A DNA stretch of 15,894 nucleotides from ZC4RG30 sp964396335 (GCA_964396335.1 CAYNEX010000060.1:1-15894); one strand, 5' to 3'. Shown: positions 1 to 7,295, numbered from the stretch's first letter. Numbers and translations are program-made. The notes: a model not told the origin generated them from the letters alone.

Positions 1-550
1 GGCGGAACAGCGCCATGATCTCCAGCGACAGCGCCGGGTCGAGGTTGCCGGTGGGTTCATCGGCGATGATGAGTTTCGGCTTGCTGACCACGGCGCGGGC
101 GATGCCGACGCGCTGCTGTTCACCGACGGAAAGCTCCTGCGGCAGCGCCTGGGCGCGGTCGAGCAGTCCGACCTGGTCGAGCGCGGCGCGCACGCGGCGG
201 TCGATCTCCTTCAGGGAAAAGCCGGTTTCGGCGGCATGCAGCGGCAGCGCCACGTTGTCGAAGATGCTGCGTTCGGTGAGCAGGCGATGGTCCTGGAACA
301 CCACGCCGAGTTCGCGGCGGAAGGCGGGAATCCTGCGCGTCGACAGCGCCGCGGTGTTGTGGCCGTTGACCATCACCAGGCCGCGGGTGGGCCGTTCGAG
401 CAATGCGATCAGCTTCAGGATGGTGCTCTTGCCGGCGCCGGAGCGGCCGGTGAGGAAGACCATTTCGCCGTTGCCGACCTCGAAGGTGGCGGCATTGAGT
501 GCCTCTCGGCCGTTCGGATAACGCTTGCTCGCCCGGTCGAAGCGGATCAT
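1..550 (-). CDS. ftsE: Cell division ATP-binding protein FtsE (partial, C-terminus off the left edge)
   Basis: FtsE is the cytoplasmic ABC-type ATPase that pairs with the membrane protein FtsX at the division septum, where the complex controls peptidoglycan hydrolases. About 183 codons are present of a family length near 220. The start reads MIRFDRASKRYPNG. The Walker A motif GRSGAGKST lies at residues 35-43. The ABC signature LSVGEQQR and the Walker B stretch LIIADEPTGNLDP follow, ending near the window edge at MALFR. The LSVGEQQ signature and the short N-terminus favour FtsE over other ABC ATPases. The start lies 4 nt after the ftsY stop on the same strand, so ftsY-ftsE, and presumably ftsX beyond the edge, form one unit, as is common in proteobacteria. 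Identification is firm; ftsX is an inference from known gene order. Confidence 0.95.
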   Translation of the reverse strand, partial: MIRFDRASKRYPNGREALNAATFEVGNGEMVFLTGRSGAGKSTILKLIALLERPTRGLVMVNGHNTAALSTRRIPAFRRELGVVFQDHRLLTERSIFDNVALPLHAAETGFSLKEIDRRVRAALDQVGLLDRAQALPQELSVGEQQRVGIARAVVSKPKLIIADEPTGNLDPALSLEIMALFR

Positions 551-554
551 CGGG

Positions 555-1496
555 CTACTTTACACCGGGCCCGGTCCCCAGCAGGGCATCGACGAAGGCC
601 TCGGGCACGAATTCGCCGAAATCCTCCGGCTGCTCGCCGATGCCGATGAAGCGGATCGGCAATTTCATCTCGCGCGCGATCGCCACCACGATGCCGCCGC
701 GGGCGGTGCCGTCGAGCTTGGTCAGCACCAGGCCGGTGACGCCCACCGCCGCGTGGAACTCGCGCGCCTGCGCCAGTGCGTTCTGGCCCTGGTTGGCATC
801 GAGCACCAGCAGCACCTCGTCGGGGGCGGCCGGATCGACCCGGCCGAGCACGCGGCGGATCTTCTTCAGCTCTTCCATCAGGTGCGACTGCGAATGCAGG
901 CGGCCGGCGGTGTCGGCGATGAAGACGTCGATGTTGCGCGCCTGCGCCGAACGCAGGGCGTCGAACACCACCGCGCCGGGGTCTGCGCCGCTGGCCTGCT
1001 GCACGATCTCGGCGCCGGTGCGTTCGGCCCAGATATCCAGCTGTTCGGCGGCCGCGGCGCGGAAGGTGTCGCCGGCGGCCAGCAGCACCTTGTTGCCCTC
1101 GCGGGTGAGGCGCAGCGCCAGTTTGCCGATCGAGGTGGTCTTGCCCGAGCCGTTCACGCCCACCACCATGATGGTGTAGGGCCGGCGCTTGCGGTCGATC
1201 ACCAGCGGCACCGCCACCGGACGCAGGATCTCCAGCAGTTCGTTGCGCAGTGTGCGCATCAGCGCGTCGGCATCGGCCAGTTCGCGGCGGGCGACGCTGG
1301 CGCGCAGTTTCTCGAGGATGCTCTGGGTGGCCGCGACGCCGAGGTCGGCGCCGATCAGGCGCGCCTCCAGGTCGTCGAGCAGCTCGGCATCGATCTGCCG
1401 GCCCTTGAACAGGCTGGTGAAGTCATCCGCAAGGCGGCTGGCGCTGCGCGCCAGTTTCTCGCGCATGCGGCCGAAGAAACCCAGACTTTCGCCCAT
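555..1496 (-). CDS. ftsY: Signal recognition particle receptor FtsY
   Basis: FtsY is the GTPase that docks SRP-ribosome complexes at the inner membrane for co-translational membrane protein insertion. The 313-residue product has an N-terminal helical segment (about 10-90), the P-loop GVNGSGKT at 113-120, the DTFRAAA motif at 143-149, DTAGR at 195-199 and TKLDG at 259-263, all typical of the SRP GTPase NG domain. It lacks the long acidic N-terminal domain of the E. coli protein, a common shortening in other bacteria. I chose the ATG at 1496 because AGGAAAAGA lies just upstream and the protein begins MGESLGFFGRMREKL. The open frame continues further upstream, but that part lies opposite rsmD and has no FtsY character. 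It is divergent from rsmD and is followed 4 nt later by ftsE. Confidence 0.96.
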   Translation of the reverse strand: MGESLGFFGRMREKLARSASRLADDFTSLFKGRQIDAELLDDLEARLIGADLGVAATQSILEKLRASVARRELADADALMRTLRNELLEILRPVAVPLVIDRKRRPYTIMVVGVNGSGKTTSIGKLALRLTREGNKVLLAAGDTFRAAAAEQLDIWAERTGAEIVQQASGADPGAVVFDALRSAQARNIDVFIADTAGRLHSQSHLMEELKKIRRVLGRVDPAAPDEVLLVLDANQGQNALAQAREFHAAVGVTGLVLTKLDGTARGGIVVAIAREMKLPIRFIGIGEQPEDFGEFVPEAFVDALLGTGPGVK

Positions 1497-1538
1497 TCTT
1501 TTCCTGGACCGGTACGGCGTTCGACGAACAAGCCGCGC

Positions 1539-1546
1539 ATTGTAAT
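1539..1546 (-). promoter_or_regulatory. Possible -10 element for ftsY, in the ftsY/rsmD divergent spacer
   Basis: On the minus strand TACAAT (1544-1539) matches the sigma70 -10 consensus at five of six positions and would start transcription roughly 35 nt before the ftsY ATG. No good -35 is visible at 17-18 bp upstream. The opposite strand reads TGTAAT at 1541-1546 and could serve rsmD, which starts at 1558. The spacer is only 61 bp. Confidence 0.3.
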
Positions 1547-1557
1547 AGGCTTCGCCC

Positions 1558-2151
1558 GTGAAACGTTCCCGTGGAGAACTGCGCATCATCGCCGGCAGCC
1601 TCCGGGGCCGGCGCTGGCCGGTGCCCGAGGTCGACGGCCTGCGGCCGACGCCCGACCGTGTGCGCGAGACCCTGTTCAACTGGCTGGCGCCGTCCATCGC
1701 CGGCCGGCGTGTGCTCGACCTGTTTGCCGGCAGCGGCGCGCTGGGGCTCGAGGCGCTGTCGCGCGGCGCCGGCGAGGTCACGCTGGTGGAACAGGACCGC
1801 AATGCCCTGAAGCGGCTGCGCGAGACCGTGCAGCGCTTCGGCCTGGGGGCGGTGCGCATCGAGGCCACCGACGCGCTGGCCTTCCTGCACGCACAGCCGG
1901 TCGGCGCCGGCTGGGACCTGGTCTTTCTCGATCCACCCTTCCATTCGGCGCTGCTGGCGCCGGCCCTGCAGCTGATCGCGCAACGGGAGCTGCTGGCCCC
2001 GCAGGGTTTCTGTTACGTGGAACTGCCGGCCGATGCGGAACTGCCCGAAGTTCCCGCCAGCTGGCAGCCGTATCGCAGCGGGAAGGCCGGGGAGGTCGGG
2101 TATCATCTGCTGCATCATGCCCCGTCGCGCGATCTACCCCGGAACGTTTGA
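1558..2151 (+). CDS. rsmD: 16S rRNA (guanine(966)-N2)-methyltransferase RsmD
   Basis: RsmD methylates N2 of G966 in 16S rRNA using S-adenosylmethionine. The 197-residue product opens with MKRSRGELRIIAGSLRGRRWP, the typical RsmD N-terminus (RIIAG-x-RGR), followed by RPTPDRVRETLFNWL at 29-43. The SAM-binding motif DLFAGSGALG is at 54-63 and the N-methyltransferase catalytic motif DPPF at 125-128. The start is a GTG at 1558; no other start in this frame keeps the N-terminal RIIAG segment. The gene is divergent from ftsY. Its 3' end overlaps coaD by 35 nt in another frame, and rsmD next to coaD is a widely conserved pairing. Length and motifs match the family well; only the exact GTG start is slightly uncertain. 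Confidence 0.95.
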   Translation: MKRSRGELRIIAGSLRGRRWPVPEVDGLRPTPDRVRETLFNWLAPSIAGRRVLDLFAGSGALGLEALSRGAGEVTLVEQDRNALKRLRETVQRFGLGAVRIEATDALAFLHAQPVGAGWDLVFLDPPFHSALLAPALQLIAQRELLAPQGFCYVELPADAELPEVPASWQPYRSGKAGEVGYHLLHHAPSRDLPRNV

Positions 2152-2602
2152 CCCCATCACCAACGGCCACAAGGACCTGGTTCGCCGGGCCGCCGGCATT
2201 TTCGACGAGGTGGTGGTGGCCATTGCGGCCAATCCCGGCAAGACGCCGATGTTCACGCATGCCGAGCGCATCAGCCTCACCGAACGCGTGCTGGCCGGCA
2301 TCCCGAATGTGCGCATCACCGGCTATGACGGGCTGACCGCGGATTTCATGCGCGAGCAGGGCATCCACATCGTGGTGCGCGGCCTGCGCGCGGTGTCGGA
2401 CTTCGAGTTCGAGTTCCAGCTGGCCAACATGCAGCGGCACCTGCTGCCGGGCATGGAAACCGTGTTCCTGACGCCGCAGGAGCAGTTCACCTTCATCTCC
2501 TCGACGCTGGTGCGCGAGATCGCGCTGTACGGCGGCAGCGTCGCCCAGTTCGTCGATCCGCTGGTGGCCGAGGAACTGCGGGCGAAGAAGCGCAAGCCCT
2601 AG
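2117..2602 (+). CDS. coaD: Phosphopantetheine adenylyltransferase (CoaD)
   Basis: CoaD transfers AMP from ATP to 4'-phosphopantetheine to give dephospho-CoA, the penultimate step of coenzyme A synthesis. The product is 161 residues, close to the 159 of E. coli. The N-terminus MPRRAIYPGTFDPITNGH carries the nucleotidyltransferase motif T-x-G-H as TNGH at 15-18. The C-terminal ATP-binding motif ISSTLVRE is at 127-134, and VVRGLRAVSDFEFE at 87-100 is the conserved phosphopantetheine-side segment. The ATG at 2117 lies inside rsmD, 35 nt before the rsmD stop. The nearest purine-rich stretch (GGGGAGG around 2088-2095) is too far upstream to be a normal ribosome binding site, so translation is probably coupled to rsmD. 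The same pathway is served by coaBC at 7366-8592. Confidence 0.97.
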   Translation: MPRRAIYPGTFDPITNGHKDLVRRAAGIFDEVVVAIAANPGKTPMFTHAERISLTERVLAGIPNVRITGYDGLTADFMREQGIHIVVRGLRAVSDFEFEFQLANMQRHLLPGMETVFLTPQEQFTFISSTLVREIALYGGSVAQFVDPLVAEELRAKKRKP

Positions 2603-2686
2603 ACCCGCATCCGGCGACCGGTGCCCCTGAAGGGAACGATCGGCGCCCGGCATGGCCAAACAGGCAGGTAGACACCGGAACGCATC

Positions 2687-4210
2687 GTGAATCGGAAGAT
2701 CGTGACCCTGTTCCTGCTGCTGGCAGCAGGCGCCGCCCAGGCCGCGGTGACCACACCGCTGCTCGAGGCCGCCTATCGGGGCGATGCCGACGAGGTCGCC
2801 GCGCTGCTGCGCGCCGGCGCAAAGCCTGATGAGGCCAATGATTTCGGCGCCACGCCGCTGGGCGAGGCCGCGCGTCGTGGCGACACCGAGGTGCTGAAGC
2901 TGCTGCTGAAGGCCGGCGCCGATCCGGAGAATGCCAATGCCGAGGGCGAGACCGCGCTGATGCGCGTGGCGCGCACCGGCAATCTGGAGGCGGCAAAGCT
3001 GCTGCTGAAACATGGCGCGAAGGTCGATGCACGCGAGAAATGGGGCGGGCAGACGGCGCTCATATGGGCCGCCGCGCAGAACCATCCGCAGATGGTGCGT
3101 TTCCTCGCGTCGAAGGGCGCGGACGTGAATGCGCGTTCGGCGGTGCGTGACTGGCCGCGGCGCATGACCGCCGAGGAGCGTCCGAAGGACCTGAACCGCG
3201 GTGGCATGTCGGCGCTGCATTTCGCGGCGCGCGAGGGCCACATCGAGACGGTGAAGACGCTGCTCGAACTCGGTGCCGAAATCGACTTCACCGATCCGGA
3301 TGGCAGCACGCCGCTGATCGTGGCGCTGATGAACGGCCACTGGGATACCGCCAAGCTGCTGATCGAATCCGGCGCGGACGTGAACCACTGGGACTGGTGG
3401 GGGCAGACGCCGCTGTACATGGCGGTGGACATGAACACGCTGCCGCTGGGCGCGCGCATCGAGCTGCCGACGATGGATGCGGCCACGGGCCTTGAGATCA
3501 TCGAGCTGCTGCTGAAGAAGGGCGCGAACCCGACCGCGCAGCTGCAGCTGCGTCCGCCGTATCGCAAGGTGTCGCAGGATCGACTTGCTGATCCCGCGAT
3601 CGATTACGGCGCCACGCCGCTGCTGCGCGCGGCCAAGGCCGCCGACCTGCCGGCGATGAAACTGCTGCTGGATGCCGGCGCGCTGGTGGACCTGCCGAAT
3701 GTGTATGGCCATACGCCGCTGATCGTTGCCGCCGGCGCGACGCGCGGCCGCGCCACGCCGACGCGTGGTGGCCAGTATGGCGAGGAAGAGGCCATCGCCG
3801 CGGTGAAGATGCTGATGGAGCACGGCGCGGACGTGAACGCGAAGGCCTACAGCAAGCCCGGCGGTCGCCACGGCAAGATCCGCTGCACCGGCTATGTGGT
3901 GGTCGAGGACTGCCTGATCGGCGAGACCGCGATGCACGGCGCGGCGCTGCATGGCTGGGTGAAGCTGGCGGAGGTGCTGCGTGATGCCGGCGCGGACCTG
4001 GATGCGCCGGATTCGGATGGCATGACGCCGCTGGATTACGCGATGGGACGTTTCCGGCTGGGCTTCCTCGAGAATGCGCCGGCGCCGCAGCTGGAAGTGG
4101 CCGCCGCGCTCCGCGCGCTGGGTGCGAAGAAGGAGCGCGAGGATGCCGAGCCGCTGCCACCGGGTGATCGTCCGGTGGTCGTGGCGGAGGTGCCGGCGCT
4201 GCCTTACTGA
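2687..4210 (+). CDS. Exported ankyrin-repeat protein
   Basis: The 507-residue product begins with a signal peptide: a basic MNRK, a hydrophobic core of residues 5-16 and a likely cleavage after AQA at 17-19. The rest is a run of about ten ankyrin repeats from residue 22 to about 480, recognisable by recurring (T/S)PL..AA..G....V..LL..GA.....D/N units, for example at 54-86, 88-119, 174-205, 207-238, 308-339 and 412-444. Several repeats carry insertions (about 152-172, 252-268 and 350-366). The short tail from 481 is acidic and proline-rich. Ankyrin repeats bind other proteins; the partner is unknown and no catalytic domain is visible. The start is a GTG at 2687 with only a weak upstream GGAA. 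It lies between coaD and mutM, which are neighbours in E. coli, so it is an insertion in a conserved block. Its 3' end overlaps the convergent glycosylase gene by 7 bp. Confidence 0.88.
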   Translation: MNRKIVTLFLLLAAGAAQAAVTTPLLEAAYRGDADEVAALLRAGAKPDEANDFGATPLGEAARRGDTEVLKLLLKAGADPENANAEGETALMRVARTGNLEAAKLLLKHGAKVDAREKWGGQTALIWAAAQNHPQMVRFLASKGADVNARSAVRDWPRRMTAEERPKDLNRGGMSALHFAAREGHIETVKTLLELGAEIDFTDPDGSTPLIVALMNGHWDTAKLLIESGADVNHWDWWGQTPLYMAVDMNTLPLGARIELPTMDAATGLEIIELLLKKGANPTAQLQLRPPYRKVSQDRLADPAIDYGATPLLRAAKAADLPAMKLLLDAGALVDLPNVYGHTPLIVAAGATRGRATPTRGGQYGEEEAIAAVKMLMEHGADVNAKAYSKPGGRHGKIRCTGYVVVEDCLIGETAMHGAALHGWVKLAEVLRDAGADLDAPDSDGMTPLDYAMGRFRLGFLENAPAPQLEVAAALRALGAKKEREDAEPLPPGDRPVVVAEVPALPY

Positions 4211-4902
4211 GCGCGGCGTGTTGCTGGTTTGACCTTCGGCAGCACGATCTCGATCCGCGGCGCGCGTCCCGCGCGCTTCGGCAATTTGCCCTGCTGGTGC
4301 AGTTCGACCGCGCGCCACATGTACCAGGCGCCCGCGGACCGATAAGGTTTCCAGCGCTCCGCGTAGGCCAGCAGTGCCTTCGGTTTCGGCAGTCCCTTCA
4401 GTCCATAGGCCAGGCGGAAGCCATTGCGCACGCCGTAATCATCCGCAGGCATCACGTCCGGCCGGCCGAAGTGGAACATCAGCAGCATCTGCACCGTCCA
4501 GCGACCGATGCCGCGCACGGCCACGCAGTGCTGGATGATTTGTTCATCGTCCATTGCGGCCAGCGCGGCGTCGTCGGGCAGGCGGCCGTCGAGTGCATGG
4601 GCGGCGAGGTCGTGCAGGGCGGTGATCTTGGCGTAGGAAAAGCCGGTGGCGCGCAGTCGATCGGCGGGCAGCTGCGCCATCTCGGCGGGCGTGGGGAAGT
4701 GTCCGCCGCTGGCCTCGATCAGGCGGCCGATGATCTTGTCCGCCACCACCCCCGACAGCTGCTGGCTGGCGATGGAGCGGGCGAGGATCTCGAAGGCGGA
4801 ACCGCTCTCCCGTCGGCCGATCGGATAATGTTCCGTCAGTGAAACGATTCCCGCGACGATGGGGTCCTTTGTTGCGAAATGGGCCAGATAGGCGGCTTTC
4901 AT
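4204..4902 (-). CDS. DNA-3-methyladenine glycosylase, AlkA/HhH-GPD type
   Basis: This enzyme excises alkylated purines such as 3-methyladenine from DNA, opening base-excision repair. The 232-residue product fits the compact AlkA-like or Mag1-like HhH-GPD family, which lacks the extra N-terminal domain of E. coli AlkA (282 residues). Visible features are FEILARSIASQQLS at 37-50, the helix-hairpin-helix VRGIGRWTVQML at 129-140, and MPADDYGVRNGF at 151-162, whose second aspartate (D155) aligns with the catalytic Asp of AlkA. I chose the ATG at 4902 (MKAAYLAHF); the longer frame starts inside mutM and adds unrelated residues. It begins 14 nt after the mutM stop on the same strand, so mutM and this gene probably share a transcript. 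The stop overlaps the end of the ankyrin gene. Confidence 0.9.
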   Translation of the reverse strand: MKAAYLAHFATKDPIVAGIVSLTEHYPIGRRESGSAFEILARSIASQQLSGVVADKIIGRLIEASGGHFPTPAEMAQLPADRLRATGFSYAKITALHDLAAHALDGRLPDDAALAAMDDEQIIQHCVAVRGIGRWTVQMLLMFHFGRPDVMPADDYGVRNGFRLAYGLKGLPKPKALLAYAERWKPYRSAGAWYMWRAVELHQQGKLPKRAGRAPRIEIVLPKVKPATRRAQ

Positions 4903-4916
4903 GCGGTTGGCACGTG

Positions 4917-5732
4917 CTACTTCTGGCAGGTCGGGCACCAGTACGTGGCGCGCTGGCCCATCACCCGCTGCTTGATCGGTGTGGCGCACACCAGGCATGG
5001 CTCGCCGGCCCGCCCGTACACATACAGCTTCTGCTTGAAATAACCCGGCACGCCGTCAGCGCCGACGAAGTCGCGCAGCGTGGTGCCGCCGGCCGCGATC
5101 GCATCGGCCAGCACGGCCTTGATCGCCGCCGCCAGGGTCGCGGCCTGCGCCTTCGTCACCGTGCGCGCCGCGCGCCCCGGGCGGATTGCCGCGCGGAACA
5201 GCGATTCGCTGGCGTAGATGTTGCCCACGCCCACCACCAGCTGGCTGTTCATGATCGCCAGCTTCACCGCCACGCGCCGGCCACGCAGCACGCTGTGCAG
5301 GTAGGCGCCATCAAAGGCTTCATCCAGCGGTTCCGGCGCCAGCCTGCTCAGCAGCGCGTGTTCGGAGGGGTCGCCCAGCCAGTGATGCAGGCTGCCGAAG
5401 CGGCGTGGATCGTTGAAGCGCAGCATCCAGCCTGAATCCATCTCGATGTCGAAGTGGTCATGCGTCTCGCGCGCGGTGCGCAGCGGCAGCACGCGCAGCG
5501 AGCCGGACATGCCCAGGTGGATCAACAGGTGCCCGTGGTCGAGCTGCAGCAGCAGGTACTTGCCGCGCCGCTGCACGCCGTGGATGCGCTGCCCGCGCGC
5601 CCAGTCGGCCAGCTTCGGATCCACGCGCCAGCGCAGCCGCGGCTCATGCACGGTGAAGCGCGTGATCAGGCGGCCCGTGACATGCGGCTCGATGCCGCGG
5701 CGGGTGGTTTCAACTTCGGGCAGTTCGGGCAT
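4917..5732 (-). CDS. mutM: Formamidopyrimidine-DNA glycosylase (MutM/Fpg)
   Basis: MutM removes 8-oxoguanine and formamidopyrimidines from DNA and nicks the abasic site by beta,delta-elimination. The 271-residue product has the invariant MPELPEVETTRRGI N-terminus, in which Pro2 becomes the catalytic nucleophile after Met removal and Glu3 assists. It also has the conserved lysine in RRGKYL (K58), GMSGSL in the beta-sandwich domain, the H2TH region with VGVGNIYASE, and a C-terminal zinc finger with cysteines at 246, 249, 266 and 269. The start was set by MPELPEVE at 5732; the frame extends further but into the rpmG terminator. It lies downstream of rpmB-rpmG, as in E. coli, and upstream of an AlkA-type glycosylase, forming a small repair unit. 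Confidence 0.98.
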   Translation of the reverse strand: MPELPEVETTRRGIEPHVTGRLITRFTVHEPRLRWRVDPKLADWARGQRIHGVQRRGKYLLLQLDHGHLLIHLGMSGSLRVLPLRTARETHDHFDIEMDSGWMLRFNDPRRFGSLHHWLGDPSEHALLSRLAPEPLDEAFDGAYLHSVLRGRRVAVKLAIMNSQLVVGVGNIYASESLFRAAIRPGRAARTVTKAQAATLAAAIKAVLADAIAAGGTTLRDFVGADGVPGYFKQKLYVYGRAGEPCLVCATPIKQRVMGQRATYWCPTCQK

Positions 5733-5785
5733 GGACCGCCAGAATGCCACGCCCGGGCCGCGCATTCGCGCTGTCGCCAAATGCG

Positions 5786-5811
5786 AAAAACCCGCCGATT
5801 GGCGGGTTCTT
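5786..5811 (-). terminator. Intrinsic terminator of the rpmB-rpmG unit
   Basis: On the minus strand the sequence forms AACCCGCC, a four-base AATC loop and GGCGGGTT, followed by TTT. This perfect 8-bp GC-rich stem with a terminal T run lies 32 nt past the rpmG stop and before mutM. Some read-through to mutM is possible because no strong mutM promoter is visible in the 53 bp that follow. Confidence 0.85.
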
Positions 5812-5843
5812 CGCGGACTAAGCAAGACGCCTGGAGAGGCCGC

Positions 5844-5999
5844 TTACTTGATCTTGGTTTCCTTGTACGTGACGTGCTTGCGCACGACCGGATCGTACTT
5901 CTTGGTCTCGAGCTTCTCGGGATGCAGACGCTTGTTCTTCATCGCCACGTAGAAGTGACCGGTGTTGGCGGTCGACAGCAGCTTCACTTTCTCGCGCAT
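5844..5999 (-). CDS. rpmG: 50S ribosomal protein L33
   Basis: L33 is a small protein of the large ribosomal subunit near the E site. The gene encodes 51 residues, starting MREKVKLLSTANTGHFY and ending HVTYKETKIK, very similar to the gammaproteobacterial protein (IREKIKLVSSAGTGHFY... VIYKEAKIK). It is the cysteine-free form, lacking the CxxC zinc ribbon found in some bacterial L33 copies, and is therefore expected not to bind zinc. A strong Shine-Dalgarno (AAGGAG) overlaps the rpmB stop, giving TAAGGAGCGAAC before the ATG, so the two ribosomal genes are tightly linked. It is followed by an intrinsic terminator. Confidence 0.97.
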   Translation of the reverse strand: MREKVKLLSTANTGHFYVAMKNKRLHPEKLETKKYDPVVRKHVTYKETKIK

Positions 6000-6009
6000 G
6001 GTTCGCTCC

Positions 6010-6246
6010 TTACACCGAGGTGCCGGCAGCGCGCATCTTGGCGATCACCGCTTCGATGCCGTTCTTTTCGATCGTGCGCAGGCCGCGACCGGAGACGCGC
6101 AGCTTGATCCAGCGCTTCTCGTCCTCGAGCCAGAAACGCTGTTCGTGCAGGTTGGGCAGGAAACGGCGCTTCTTCTTGTTGTTGGCATGCGAGACGGTGT
6201 TGCCGACCGTCGGACGCTTGCCGGTCACTTCGCAGACGCGGGACAT
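6010..6246 (-). CDS. rpmB: 50S ribosomal protein L28
   Basis: L28 is a structural protein of the 50S subunit. The 78-residue product has the characteristic N-terminus MSRVCEVTGKRPTVGN and KRRFLPNLHEQRFW in the middle. Its length equals that of E. coli L28 and the two align throughout. AAGGA lies 8 nt before the ATG. A probable sigma70 promoter sits about 70-100 nt upstream. rpmG follows after 10 nt; the pair is conserved in nearly all gammaproteobacteria. Confidence 0.98.
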   Translation of the reverse strand: MSRVCEVTGKRPTVGNTVSHANNKKKRRFLPNLHEQRFWLEDEKRWIKLRVSGRGLRTIEKNGIEAVIAKMRAAGTSV

Positions 6247-6314
6247 GGCGTAATCCTTCGAAAAAACCAGTTTGCGGCGCCCGCCCGTGACCGGGGAGTG
6301 CCAAAAGGGCGTGC

Positions 6315-6344
6315 TTTATACCAGCCGGGGGCGGGAGGGGGCAA
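6315..6344 (-). promoter_or_regulatory. Probable sigma70 promoter of rpmB-rpmG
   Basis: On the minus strand a -35 TTGCCC (6344-6339) and a -10 TATAAA (6320-6315) are separated by 18 bp. In a GC-rich spacer this AT-rich -10 stands out. Initiation would be near 6308, giving a leader of about 60 nt before rpmB. The assignment rests on consensus match and position. Confidence 0.6.
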
Positions 6345-6472
6345 GGGTCGGCGGGTGGGGACGGGGCCCGGTGCCGAATTCGGGCGGCTAGCCGCATGGA
6401 TCACCCGGCTGACCGGCGTCCGTTGGATGCTTCTTCGCTATACGACGAAGTTGGGCTCCCGGTTGGTCGCAA

Positions 6473-7147
6473 TCAAAGCACCCCGCGCTCCGCGAGCGAC
6501 ACACAGCGGCTGTCCCCCACGATCAGGTGATCGAGCACCCGGATATCCACCAGCCCCAGCGCATCCTTCAGCCTCAGCGTGATCAGCTCGTCCGCCTGGC
6601 TGGGCTCGGCCACCCCGGAGGGATGGTTGTGCGCCAGGATCACCGCCGCCGCGTTGCGCGCCAGCGCCTGCCGCACCACCTCGCGCGGATGCACGCTGGC
6701 GCCGTCGATGGTGCCGCGGAACAGCTCGTCGCAGGCGATCAGCCGGTGGCGGTTGTCGAGGAACAGCGCGCAGAACACCTCGTAGGGCAGGTCGCGCAGC
6801 CTCGCCACCAGGAACAGGCGGGTGGCGGCAGGGGAGTCGAGCAGCGGCTGCAGCGCCGCCTCCTGCTGGTAATGGCGGCGTGAAAGTTCCAGCGCCGCCT
6901 GCAGCAGCCCGTAACGCCGCGGGCCCAGGCCGGGTGTGTTGCTGCAGCGGATGCGGTCGGCGGTCAGCAGCCCGCGCAGCGAGCCGAACTCGCGGATCAA
7001 TGCGCCGCCCAAGTCGACCGCGCTGCGGCCGCGGCAGCCCGAGCCGAACAACACCGCCAGCAGCTCCGCATCGGTCAGTTGCGCCGGGCCATGCGCCAGC
7101 AGCTTCTCGCGCGGACGCTCCCCGGCCGGCCAGTCGCGGATCGACAT
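6473..7147 (-). CDS. radC: RadC family JAMM/MPN+ domain protein (UPF0758)
   Basis: RadC proteins carry an N-terminal helix-hairpin-helix region and a C-terminal JAMM-type metalloprotease-like domain. Their biochemical role is unsettled, and the old assignment to recombinational repair is doubtful. The 224-residue product has MSIRDWPAGERPREKLL at the start, TPGLGPRRYG at 71-80 in the HhH part, and the JAMM metal motif AHNHPSG...PSQAD with His173, His175 and Asp186. I chose the ATG at 7147 because GGAGGAGG lies directly upstream; the longer frame adds residues unlike the family. It is divergent from coaBC, as in E. coli, where radC lies between rpmB and dfp. Confidence 0.95.
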   Translation of the reverse strand: MSIRDWPAGERPREKLLAHGPAQLTDAELLAVLFGSGCRGRSAVDLGGALIREFGSLRGLLTADRIRCSNTPGLGPRRYGLLQAALELSRRHYQQEAALQPLLDSPAATRLFLVARLRDLPYEVFCALFLDNRHRLIACDELFRGTIDGASVHPREVVRQALARNAAAVILAHNHPSGVAEPSQADELITLRLKDALGLVDIRVLDHLIVGDSRCVSLAERGVL

Positions 7148-7270
7148 GTTTCCTCCTCCGTCTGTCCGGGCAGTGTCTGACGCCCGGACCGCCGGCGGAG
7201 CCGCAGAATCTTGGCAACTTCCCGCCATTCAACCGCAACCAAACCGGGTTGATGCAGTGCAGCATGACGC

Positions 7271-7295
7271 TTTCCGGCATGTACCCTGCCGGAAA
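7271..7295. repeat. Perfect 9-bp inverted repeat in the radC/coaBC divergent spacer
   Basis: TTTCCGGCA and TGCCGGAAA are separated by a 7-nt spacer (7280-7286). The repeat lies 124 bp from the radC start and about 70 bp before the preferred coaBC start. It is not followed by a T run on either strand, so it is unlikely to be a terminator. It could be an operator or a leader hairpin. Confidence 0.6.

Noticed and set aside
1497..1868. N-terminal extension of ftsY by 124 codons
   Set aside because: A longer FtsY with an acidic A domain is known in E. coli, but this extension is basic and Ser/Arg/Pro-rich, lies opposite rsmD, and the ATG at 1496 has its own ribosome binding site.
525..2336. 603-codon open frame on the plus strand over ftsY and into rsmD
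   Set aside because: Shadow of ftsY on the opposite strand and out of frame with rsmD; composition is Gln/His/Arg-rich without recognisable motifs.
2603..2686. Terminator between coaD and the ankyrin gene
   Set aside because: Only short imperfect GC palindromes are present (around CCGGCG and CGCCCGG), without a T run on either strand.
1778..4318. 846-codon open frame on the minus strand across rsmD, coaD and the ankyrin gene
   Set aside because: It is antisense to three well-supported genes, is dominated by Arg, His and Gln as expected of the complement of GC-rich coding sequence, and shows no domain.
6345..6472. Small gene in the spacer between radC and the rpmB promoter
   Set aside because: I see no start with a ribosome binding site leading to a protein with recognisable features in either direction; the stretch appears non-coding.
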